From Microcaldota archaeon (lineage in GTDB: Archaea > Micrarchaeota > Micrarchaeia > Norongarragalinales > WALN01), in NCBI GenBank assembly GCA_015522865.1, contig WALN01000049.1, positions 1-8,260 of the forward strand: a stretch of 8,260 nucleotides of DNA. Reading direction: 5' to 3'. The notes below the pieces were generated by a model. The model made no database searches. It was not told the DNA's origin and saw only the letters and a program-made list of their open reading frames with translations. Of this stretch, positions 1-6,009 are shown in pieces. Made by a program: the position numbers and the translations under genes. The stretch's first letter is position 1. Each line of letters begins with the position of its first letter.

Positions 1-90
1 AAAGAAAGCAGTAAGCTTCTGGAAAGAAAGAACAGAAAGTGTAAGCTTCCCAAAAAGAAAGAATTTAGAAAGAAAGCGGTAAGCTTCTGT
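1..90. repeat. Three copies of a GTAAGCTTC-centred repeat
   Basis: GTAAGCTTC occurs at 11-19, 41-49 and 79-87, each time preceded by a purine-rich GAAAG stretch. The first and third copies share a longer match: AAAGAAAGC, one variable base, then GTAAGCTTCTG. The middle copy is more diverged (GAAAGTGTAAGCTTCCC). Each core contains the palindrome AAGCTT. Spacing is 30 and 38 bases, so this is not a regular tandem array. It may be an older, decayed part of the hairpin cluster that follows. Function unknown. Confidence 0.6.
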
Positions 91-92
91 AA

Positions 93-168
93 GCAACTTC
101 TTAAAAAGAAGTTGCATCAAGAACTTTCTGGTGCAGGCAACTTCTTAAAAAGAAGTTGCATCAAGAAC
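93..168. repeat. Twin 32-nt hairpin repeats
   Basis: A 32-base segment occurs at 93-124 and again, with no mismatch, at 137-168. Each copy begins with a perfect 10-bp inverted repeat, left arm GCAACTTCTT, with a three-base AAA loop (arms 93-102/106-115 and 137-146/150-159), and ends in the tail ATCAAGAAC. The two copies are separated by TTTCTGGTGCAG, which contains an inverted copy (128-136) of the CTGCACCAG box found further right. A further 12-bp palindrome, AGAAGCGCTTCT, lies at 176-187. Confidence 0.85.
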
Positions 169-198
169 AAAGCAAAGAAGCGCTTCTAATACGGGCAA

Positions 199-471
199 TT
201 CTTTCTTCTTAAGAAGGAAGGGCCAGTACCTCTCTTAGAAACTCTTAAAAAGAGTTTCATCAGAAGTTGAGAGCTGCACCAGCACTTCTTTGCTTCGCAA
301 AGCACCTCTTTCTAAAGAAAGAGCTGCACCAGAAAGAACGAAATTCTTTCTTGGGACAGCTTAGCACTTCTTTCTTCTTAAGAAGGAAGGGCCAGTACCT
401 CTCTTAGAAACTCTTAAAAAGAGTTTCATCAGAAGTTGAGAGCTGCACCAGCACTTCTTTGCTTCGCAAAG
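199..471. repeat. 104-bp direct repeat (199-302 and 368-471) rich in hairpins
   Basis: Positions 199-302 and 368-471 are identical base for base, with a period of 169. Within each copy are three inverted repeats: one at 201-220/370-389 (12-bp palindrome CTTCTTAAGAAG at its core, stem extended through one G·T pair); one at 238-258/407-427 (9-bp stem, arm GAAACTCTT, AAA loop), nested inside a possible outer CTCTC/GAGAG pairing; and one at 288-302/457-471 (arm CTTTGC, loop TTC). The spacer 303-367 adds two more: 306-323 (arm CTCTTTC, loop TAAA) and 331-351 (arm AGAAAGAA, loop CGAAA). Linkers GGGCCAGTACC and CTGCACCAG recur. Identity over 104 bp implies recent duplication, active homogenisation, or constraint. 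Confidence 0.93.
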
Positions 472-541
472 ACCTGCACTAGAAAGTTCTTTCTTTGGAA
501 CAACTTAGTACTTTCTTTCTTTTTAAGAAAGAAAGGACCAG
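472..541. repeat. Diverged third partial copy of the hairpin unit
   Basis: CTGCACTAG at 474-482 and the short hairpin at 481-494 (arm AGAAAG, loop TT) correspond to CTGCACCAG and the hairpin at 324-351 in the first unit, with most of the loop lost. TTGGAACAACTTAGTAC at 495-511 matches 351-367 with three transitions. It is followed by a perfect 11-bp inverted repeat, arms 511-521 and 525-535, loop TTT, and then GGACCAG at 535-541, the counterpart of GGGCCAG at 220-226. The order of parts therefore repeats a third time before the array stops. Confidence 0.75.
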
Positions 542-570
542 AGAGAAAATCCCCCTGAGCTCGTAAGAAA

Positions 571-580
571 GTGTTATAAG
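571..580 (+). promoter_or_regulatory. Putative archaeal promoter of the UPF0147-PolD operon
   Basis: TTATAAG at 574-580 resembles an archaeal TATA box, and the purine-rich AAGAAAGTG just before it could serve as a BRE. By the usual 25-27 base spacing, transcription would start near 603, giving a leader of about 25 bases that still contains the Shine-Dalgarno. It lies just after the end of the hairpin array and is the best TATA-like match between the array and the first gene. Assigned by pattern only. Confidence 0.5.
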
Positions 581-612
581 ATTTAGTTCCTTCATAGAAC
601 TGTTCAAATTTT

Positions 613-624
613 AGGTGAGGTGAT
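613..624 (+). promoter_or_regulatory. Tandem Shine-Dalgarno before the UPF0147 gene
   Basis: AGGTGAGGTGAT contains two overlapping chances to pair with the archaeal 16S 3' end (AUCACCUCC). GGTGA at 614-618 sits 9 bases from the ATG at 628; GGTGAT at 619-624 sits 3 bases from it. The left copy is the better spaced, so both may contribute. The string AGGTGATTAAA recurs at the minus-strand histone-fold start. Confidence 0.7.
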
Positions 625-627
625 TAA

Positions 628-879
628 ATGACAGATGTAAAAGAAGTTATTGAATTAATGGGGTCTCTACTCTCAGACTCTACAGTCCCAAGAAATGTGA
701 AGAATGCAGTTCAACAGGCCCGCGATAAATTGGAAAGCGATGCTGAGTGGAATGTAAAAATAGGCGGCGCGATTTATTCGCTCGAAGAGGTTGGCAGCGA
801 TATTAATTTGCCGGCACATGCAAGGTCGGTTATATGGAGTATTTTAAGTGAGCTCGAATCTTTGAGGGAGCAAAAATGA
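628..879 (+). CDS. UPF0147 family protein
   Basis: An 83-residue, mostly helical acidic protein that I recognise as the archaeal UPF0147 family (COG1698); its biochemical role is unknown. The family hallmarks are present: VPRNVKNA at residues 20-27 and the C-terminal LPAHARSVIW followed by ILSELE at 62-77. The spacing between these blocks and the overall length are normal for the family, so the gene looks complete. There is no signal peptide, membrane segment or metal-binding cysteine cluster. The ATG at 628 follows a tandem Shine-Dalgarno and leaves no conserved block outside. Its stop overlaps the DP1 start as ATGA (876-879), and the DP1 Shine-Dalgarno (GAGGGAG, 864-870) lies inside this gene, so the two should be co-transcribed and translationally coupled. 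By inference only, this points to a role alongside DNA polymerase D. Confidence 0.9.
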   Translation: MTDVKEVIELMGSLLSDSTVPRNVKNAVQQARDKLESDAEWNVKIGGAIYSLEEVGSDINLPAHARSVIWSILSELESLREQK

Positions 880-2369
880 GTCTAAAAGAACTAATTTCAG
901 AACTTGACATAGTTCTTACGCCAGACGCCTTAGATTATTTGAAGGGCCTATCTGAAAATGCAGAAGAGTTATTAAGAACTGCAGCATCTAATTCCGAAAG
1001 TTTTGTGATAACTAAGGAGATGCTGGCAGATGCTACTGAGAAAATTAGAGTCAAGAATAAGGCACTAGAATTCGAAGTTTCGCCTTCAGAACAATTTAAT
1101 CCTATTGCAAAAAATGTAAAATCTCAACTGAAAATTTTGGACAAATATGATGTTTCCAACAAATCACTTTCAGTCGGGAATATAAATGATTTTTTACTGC
1201 TCTTCAGAAACAGAATGGAGAGAATACGCAAAATACTCAAAGGAGAAGGGCATATTAGCAAATTTGGTATCGTGAAAGTTTCAGATATCAAGCAGTTTGC
1301 TGTGAACAGAGCGGCAAGAGTTATAGTGATGATACGAGAAAAGAAAATTACTAAAAATGGGCATATATTGCTGATAGTTGAAGATGAGACGGGCACTCTC
1401 AATGCCCTTTCAATAAAGAGCACGGCTTCTTTTGAAGACGCCAACGAGCTTATAGAAGATGAAGTAGTTGCTCTTGACGGCCATACTTCAAACTCGCTCT
1501 TTATTGTGGATTCTATTACTTGGCCTGACATCAAGATTGAAAAAAGGAAAAAAAAAGTCGTCCCCGTAGATGTTAATATCGCCTTTCTTTCAGACCTTCA
1601 TATTGGAAGCAAATATTTTAGGGAAGAGGACTTTATTCGCTTTCTAAAATTTTTAAACGGCGAGGGCGGAGAAAAGCAAAAGGCGGGGAAAATAAAATAT
1701 ATTATTATTGCAGGCGATTTGGTTGACGGTATAGGCATCTATCCCACACAGGAAGAGCAGTTGACTACGAAAAATATCTACACTCAGTACGAGATTTTTT
1801 CAGAATACATAAAAAAGATACCTGATTATATAGAAGTTGTTATTTCTCCTGGAAACCACGATGCGGTGCGTTTAGCTGAGCCCCAACCACATCTTGGCGA
1901 AGAGTTTACAGCAGCACTTTCAGACAAAAAAAATGTCCATTTTGTAAGCAATCCCGCATGGCTGGAGATTCACGGGCTCAAAATTTTAGTATATCACGGC
2001 ACTTCTATCGACACCTGGGTTTCTAGGCTTCCATCCCTAAGGCGCGGTTACGAGAACCCGGAAAAAATAGGTATAGAAATGCTTAAGAGAAGGCATTTAT
2101 CCCCCTTTTATGGGGACAAACCGCTTGCCCCAGAACATTTTGACTATATGCTGATAGATGAGGTGCCTGATATACTTCACTTCGGGCATGTGCACAAGAA
2201 CGCCTATGGAAATTACCGCGGAGTGCTTATAATAAACTCTGGCACTTTTCAGGGGATTACTGATTATCAGGTAAAACAAGGGCATGTCCCAACACCCGCT
2301 CAAGTACCTATTTATAATATTGCATCCGGAAAAATAGAAACTTTAAATTTTAGCGAGGAGAATTTATGA
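876..2369 (+). CDS. polB: DNA polymerase D small subunit DP1 (proofreading 3'-5' exonuclease)
   Basis: DP1 is the regulatory and proofreading subunit of the replicative archaeal PolD heterodimer. Residues 1-110 form a weakly conserved helical N-terminal region. Residues 130-215 look like the OB fold (VIVMIREKKI, ILLIVEDETGTLNAL). Residues 232-480 are a calcineurin/Mre11-like phosphoesterase with all expected metal ligands visible: D240 and H242 (SDLHIGS), D281 (AGDLVDG), N327-H328-D329 (PGNHD), H374 (YHGTSID) and H438/H440 (FGHVHKN). The nuclease therefore looks active. At 497 residues it is shorter than the roughly 600-residue Pyrococcus-type DP1, mainly in the N-terminal part. The ATG at 876 has GAGGGAG five bases upstream. 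The stop overlaps the DP2 start (ATGA, 2366-2369), so the two subunits should be made together, suiting a fixed stoichiometry. Confidence 0.97.
   Translation: MSLKELISELDIVLTPDALDYLKGLSENAEELLRTAASNSESFVITKEMLADATEKIRVKNKALEFEVSPSEQFNPIAKNVKSQLKILDKYDVSNKSLSVGNINDFLLLFRNRMERIRKILKGEGHISKFGIVKVSDIKQFAVNRAARVIVMIREKKITKNGHILLIVEDETGTLNALSIKSTASFEDANELIEDEVVALDGHTSNSLFIVDSITWPDIKIEKRKKKVVPVDVNIAFLSDLHIGSKYFREEDFIRFLKFLNGEGGEKQKAGKIKYIIIAGDLVDGIGIYPTQEEQLTTKNIYTQYEIFSEYIKKIPDYIEVVISPGNHDAVRLAEPQPHLGEEFTAALSDKKNVHFVSNPAWLEIHGLKILVYHGTSIDTWVSRLPSLRRGYENPEKIGIEMLKRRHLSPFYGDKPLAPEHFDYMLIDEVPDILHFGHVHKNAYGNYRGVLIINSGTFQGITDYQVKQGHVPTPAQVPIYNIASGKIETLNFSEENL
2355..2360 (+). promoter_or_regulatory. Shine-Dalgarno of DP2 inside the DP1 gene
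   Basis: GAGGAG lies five bases before the ATG at 2366. This fixes the DP2 start there rather than at the nearby ATG at 2370, which is out of frame. The site is within the last DP1 codons, consistent with coupled re-initiation. Confidence 0.8.
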
Positions 2370-5300
2370 ATGAGTATTTTGATATGCTCAAGAGCAAATT
2401 TGAGAATACATACAGTGTTGCAGAAAATGCAAGGAAAATTGGCTTTGATCCTTCAATTGAAGTTGAGATAAAGCCAACTTCAGATGTCGCATCGAGAGTT
2501 GAGGGGCTGGTTGGACCAAGAGGAGTTGCAAAAAGGATAAGAGAATTGTTGAAATCAATGAGCAGAATTGATGCTGCATTTGAAATAGCAAAGGAAATAG
2601 TTCTAGATGAAAATGGAAAAACTAAAGAAGAAAAAATTGAGCAGGCAGTAAGAACTTCACTTGCTCTTTATACTGAGGGCGTAGTTTCCGCTCCAATCGA
2701 AGGAGTTTCAAAAGTGAAAATTAAGAAAAATACCGATGGGTCTGAATATGTTGCAGTTTACTTTGCCGGGCCTATAAGGGGAGCAGGCGGAACTGGCCAG
2801 GCGTTTCCCCTATTAATTGCCGATTACTGCAGGCAACTTCTCAACATTGGTAACTACCGACCGTCAAAAGATGAAATCGAGCGTTACGCTGAGGAAGTTT
2901 CTCTATATGCGATGAGAACAAGAGTGGGGCAGTACTCTGCATCTCCAGAAGAAACTCGGCACATCGTCTCGCACTGCCCGGTCTGCATAACCGGCGAACC
3001 AACTGAAAAATATAGGATAGGCGTGCATAAGGATATTCCAAGTGTAGAAAGCAATTATGTTCGGGGCGGTATGTGCTTAGTTATTTCAGAAGGAATCTGC
3101 TTAAGAGCTCCAAAAATTTTAAGGATAGCAAATAGCAAAAAATTAGACTGGCAGTGGATTGAGGCTCTTATAAAAGTTTCTAAAAAAACTGGAAAAACTC
3201 AGATGAAGCCCATAGGAAAATATATGAAAGACTTAGTTGCTGGACGGCCTATATTTTCATATCCAATGCGGAATGGAGGGTTTAGGTTGAGATACGGCCG
3301 GACTCCTCTAACTGGCATTGCTTCAAAAGCAGTTCACCCAGCAACTATGGAAATTTTGGACAGATTCCCAGTTTTCGGCACTCAACTTAAGATTGAACGG
3401 CCGGGAAAGGCATGCGTGCTTACTCCCTCTTTGGACATTGAAGGGCCGATTGTTAAACTAAAATCAGGCGAGGTAAAAAAAATAAGAACAAGGGAAGAAG
3501 CTCAAGAGATTTTCGACGAAATAGACGAAATATTATATTTAGGCGATTTACTTATAAGCTTTGGCGATTTTCTTCATTCTGGGCATCCCCTAGTCCCGCC
3601 AGGTTACTGCGAAGAATGGTGGATGGAGGAAGCGAGAGAAAAAGGAATTACTTCGCCACCAAAAGATGCGAAGGAAGCATTTGCTATTTCAAAAAAGCAT
3701 GCCCTTCCACTTTACCCTAAATATCTTTTCTTCTGGAAATCTATAGGTATGGAAGAGCTTGAACAGTTAATCGAGCTTGTCTCAAAAGGAGAATTTAAAA
3801 ATGGTATTTTGAAATTTAAAAATGACCCCGAAAAAAAGCGAATTTTGGAATTGATTGGAGCCGAACACAAAGTTAAGGGAGATTCGATAGTAATAGAAGG
3901 AGATGAAGCTTATTCTCTTTTTTATACGATAAGTCCTTCAGCTAAAAAAACTGGAGAAACTGTGCTGAAGACGCTTACAAAGCGCTCAGGAGTGGAAATA
4001 AGAGACAAGGGCGGCACCTGGATCGGAGGAAGTATGGGCAGGCCTGAAAAAGCAAAGCCAAGAAAAATGAGGCCTCCGGTGAATGTTCTTTTTCCAATAG
4101 GTTTGTATGGAGGAATAACCAGAGATATAGTTAAGGCATATAAAAGCCTTTCTGAAAAAGGGGATACAAAAATACAAGCAGAAGTTCAGATAAGGGCCTG
4201 TCCCGTTTGCGGCAGAACTACTATTGAAACGCATTGCCCAGTTTGCAAAGAATTAACAATACCAATGAGAGTCTGCCCCAAATGTGGAGCTCTTACAAAG
4301 GATAAGATATGCAAGCGCTGCGGTGTGCCCACCCGTCCTTACTCCAAGCAAATAATTGATTTAGCAAAAATTTTCAAAAAAGCAGAGGAAATTACACATT
4401 ACCGCCCGCATATGGTAAAGGGAGTTATAGGCATGATCTCAGACTCAAAAACTCCAGAGAATTTGGCAAAAGGCTTCCTCAGAGCCAAGTATAATATAAG
4501 TGTTTTTAGAGATGGAACCGCCCGCTTTGATGCAACCGAAATTCCCATTACACATTTTGTTCCGTCTGAAATAGGGCTCAGTTTGGAACAGCTTAAAAAA
4601 TTGGGTTATAAAAAAGACATCCACAACAAAGAAATTTCTAACACGAATCAAATCATTGAGCTTAAGCCCCAAGATATAATTTTAAATGAAACTGCTGGCG
4701 ATTTCTTTGTTGGAGTTGCGAATTTTGTTGATGAGCTACTGATTTATTTATACAAACTCAAACCATTTTATAATGTTAATTCTCCAGCTGGCCTTATAGG
4801 ACACCTGGTTATAAACATAGCCCCCCACACCTCTGCAGGCACCATTGGAAGAATAATTGGATTTTCAAAAGTCAGAGGGATTTTAGCGCATCCATTTATG
4901 CACTGCGCATGCAGACGTAACTGTGATGGGGACGAGCTCTCCACTATCTTGCTTCTGGACGGGCTGCTCAATTTTTCACTTAAGTTTCTTCCCAGTTCGC
5001 GCGGAGGGAAAATGGACGCGCCCCTCATATTAACTGCGGTTTTAGACCCGAGAGAGATAGATGATGAAGCTCATGATATGGAAACGGTGTGGAAGTATCC
5101 CCTTACGTTTTATGAATCTGCATGCAGCTACGCGCCACCCGCCGAACTCAAGATAGAGACGGTTAAAGCTCGTTTGGGTACCCCAAAGCAATATTATGAT
5201 TTTGGTTTTACCCATTCTGCAACTCTAAATGCCCCGGTTCAGACCCAGTACGTTAATCTTAAAACAATGCCAGAAAAGGTGAAAAGAGAATTGGACCTGA

Positions 5301-5662
5301 TGAAAAGAATACGCGCAGTAGATTCAAAGGATGCTGCAGAGAGGATAATTCTATCCCACTTTTTCCCAGACCTGTACGGGAATTTAAGGAAATTTTCTAA
5401 GCAGACCTTTAGATGCGTTGAGTGCGGAGCGAAGTATAGAAGGTTGCCGCTTACCGGCAAATGCTCTAAATGTGGCGGGAAACTCCTCCTGACAGTTACA
5501 AGAGGAGGGATTGAAAAATATTTAAGCATATCAAAGAAAATGATGGATGAATATGATTTGCCGCTTTATTTAAAGCAAAGAGTTTTGCTGCTGGAGAAAG
5601 AAATTAATAGTTTGTTTGAAAGCGATAAAAGCAAACAGTACAGCCTCGCCAGCTTTGTGTGA
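2366..5662 (+). CDS. polC: DNA polymerase D large (catalytic) subunit DP2
   Basis: DP2 is the catalytic chain of PolD; the known fold uses two double-psi beta-barrels like those of multisubunit RNA polymerases. The hallmark block AGPIRGAGGTGQAFPLL lies near residues 134-150. The catalytic motif NCDGDE gives D854 and D856 as the metal-binding aspartates, followed by SSRGGKMDAPL. An eight-cysteine zinc region spans C612/C615, C624/C627, C637/C640 and C649/C652. A second four-cysteine finger is C1017/C1020 and C1033/C1036, and a CPVC pair sits at C204/C207. The extreme C-terminus, QYSLASFV (1091-1098), fits the PCNA-interacting PIP box QxxLxxFF. No intein interrupts NCDGDE, a site where inteins occur in some archaea. 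At 1098 residues it is near the compact end of the family and looks complete. It is the last gene of the operon; no clear + strand terminator follows. Confidence 0.98.
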   Translation: MNEYFDMLKSKFENTYSVAENARKIGFDPSIEVEIKPTSDVASRVEGLVGPRGVAKRIRELLKSMSRIDAAFEIAKEIVLDENGKTKEEKIEQAVRTSLALYTEGVVSAPIEGVSKVKIKKNTDGSEYVAVYFAGPIRGAGGTGQAFPLLIADYCRQLLNIGNYRPSKDEIERYAEEVSLYAMRTRVGQYSASPEETRHIVSHCPVCITGEPTEKYRIGVHKDIPSVESNYVRGGMCLVISEGICLRAPKILRIANSKKLDWQWIEALIKVSKKTGKTQMKPIGKYMKDLVAGRPIFSYPMRNGGFRLRYGRTPLTGIASKAVHPATMEILDRFPVFGTQLKIERPGKACVLTPSLDIEGPIVKLKSGEVKKIRTREEAQEIFDEIDEILYLGDLLISFGDFLHSGHPLVPPGYCEEWWMEEAREKGITSPPKDAKEAFAISKKHALPLYPKYLFFWKSIGMEELEQLIELVSKGEFKNGILKFKNDPEKKRILELIGAEHKVKGDSIVIEGDEAYSLFYTISPSAKKTGETVLKTLTKRSGVEIRDKGGTWIGGSMGRPEKAKPRKMRPPVNVLFPIGLYGGITRDIVKAYKSLSEKGDTKIQAEVQIRACPVCGRTTIETHCPVCKELTIPMRVCPKCGALTKDKICKRCGVPTRPYSKQIIDLAKIFKKAEEITHYRPHMVKGVIGMISDSKTPENLAKGFLRAKYNISVFRDGTARFDATEIPITHFVPSEIGLSLEQLKKLGYKKDIHNKEISNTNQIIELKPQDIILNETAGDFFVGVANFVDELLIYLYKLKPFYNVNSPAGLIGHLVINIAPHTSAGTIGRIIGFSKVRGILAHPFMHCACRRNCDGDELSTILLLDGLLNFSLKFLPSSRGGKMDAPLILTAVLDPREIDDEAHDMETVWKYPLTFYESACSYAPPAELKIETVKARLGTPKQYYDFGFTHSATLNAPVQTQYVNLKTMPEKVKRELDLMKRIRAVDSKDAAERIILSHFFPDLYGNLRKFSKQTFRCVECGAKYRRLPLTGKCSKCGGKLLLTVTRGGIEKYLSISKKMMDEYDLPLYLKQRVLLLEKEINSLFESDKSKQYSLASFV

Positions 5663-5773
5663 AATAAAAAACGGCCAAAACCAAGCAAAACAAATAAAAA
5701 CAAAAAATCAAAAACCAAGCAAAACAAATTAAGAATAAACAAAACAAAAATAAAAAAACAAAAAGAACGAAAT
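5663..5773 (-). terminator. Oligo-T terminator region of the minus-strand unit; convergent intergenic tract
   Basis: This 111-base gap between the convergent DP2 and histone-fold genes is almost entirely A and C on the + strand, with only a handful of T. Read on the minus strand, directly after the histone-fold stop, it is a succession of T runs of five to seven bases, which is the signal archaeal RNA polymerase uses for termination. No matching T run serves the + strand transcript, and no strong hairpin is visible. A 19-base direct repeat, AAAACCAAGCAAAACAAAT, occurs at 5677-5695 and 5711-5729. Confidence 0.7.
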
Positions 5774-5944
5774 TTAGATATCTTGATCCATTATTGTCTT
5801 TCTTCCATTTGCCTTTGCTCTTGAAACTGCTTTTTTCAAAAGCTCTTGAACTGCTTTGTCCAATGCGTTGTAAACGCTAGCAGATACCCTCATACCTGAT
5901 TTTTTCGCGGTTTCCGCGACTACGGATTTAGTTATCATGGCCAT
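5774..5944 (-). CDS. Minimal histone-fold protein, DUF1931-like
   Basis: This 56-residue protein was found by reading the minus strand between nadK and the polD operon. The sequence fits a short histone fold: helix 1 (about 6-16, KSVVAETAKKSG), loop 1 with MRVSAS, long helix 2 (about 23-45, ending SRAKAN), loop 2 with GRKT (47-50), as in archaeal histones, and only a stub of helix 3 (DQDI at the end). That layout matches the short archaeal DUF1931/histone-like family rather than HMf-type histones, which have a full third helix. Expected role: dimeric DNA-binding or histone-like regulator; not demonstrated for this family as far as I know. The start at 5944 is set by AGGTGAT (5950-5956) with five bases of spacing; an internal Met at codon 3 is less well placed. 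The net charge is basic. It lies 65 bases downstream of nadK. Confidence 0.82.
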   Translation of the reverse strand: MAMITKSVVAETAKKSGMRVSASVYNALDKAVQELLKKAVSRAKANGRKTIMDQDI

Positions 5945-5949
5945 TTTTA

Positions 5950-5998
5950 ATCACCTAAAAAACTTAAAAACAGGAGCTTTAAAAGCTTTTCTATAATT
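5950..5998 (-). promoter_or_regulatory. Putative promoter and Shine-Dalgarno of the histone-fold gene
   Basis: On the minus strand, TTATAG at 5996-5991, preceded by AAAA, is a plausible TATA box. A start about 26 bases on, near 5967, would leave a 23-base leader with GGTGAT (5955-5950) five bases before the ATG. A second TATA-like TTTAAA at 5983-5978 is part of an imperfect palindrome (AGCTTT/AAAGCT) but would place the start inside the Shine-Dalgarno. The 65-base gap to nadK allows an independent promoter, although read-through from nadK is also possible. Confidence 0.42.
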
Positions 5999-6009
5999 TT
6001 GGGCTTAAG

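Larger units (their letters stand above)
1..627. other. Gene-free, repeat-dense region upstream of the PolD operon
   Basis: I see no supportable gene here. The stretch is dominated by runs built from AAGAAAG and TTCTTTC and by short inverted repeats (thirteen between 93 and 535), followed from about 542 by ordinary promoter-like sequence. The only open frame, from the window edge to a TAA at 187-189, is a lysine-rich low-complexity reading of these repeats. Repeat copies are offset by 44 and 169 bases, neither a multiple of three, so copies fall in different frames, which argues against coding. No tRNA, rRNA or CRISPR pattern is visible. The window starts inside the repeats, so the left boundary of the region is unknown. 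Confidence 0.85.

Noticed and set aside
1..189. Open frame from the window edge to TAA at 187-189, possible C-terminus of a protein
   Set aside because: It is lysine-rich, low-complexity and reads through hairpin repeats whose two copies fall in different frames; no family is recognisable.
255..268. Minus-strand CTGATGA resembling a C box of a C/D guide RNA
   Set aside because: The first base does not fit the C box, no D box lies at a suitable distance, and it overlaps the end of a hairpin.
93..541. CRISPR array
   Set aside because: Repeat units are unequal in length and sequence, lack unique spacers of constant size, and no cas gene is present.
93..541. Integron-like or IS element
   Set aside because: No integrase or transposase, no terminal inverted repeats or target duplications flanking the block.
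599..612. tRNA T-arm-like GTTCAAAT
   Set aside because: No acceptor stem, D-arm or anticodon arm can be placed around it; it lies in the operon leader.
1124..1534. Long minus-strand frame inside DP1
   Set aside because: It is antisense to well-conserved DP1 sequence and shows no recognisable protein family or ribosome site.
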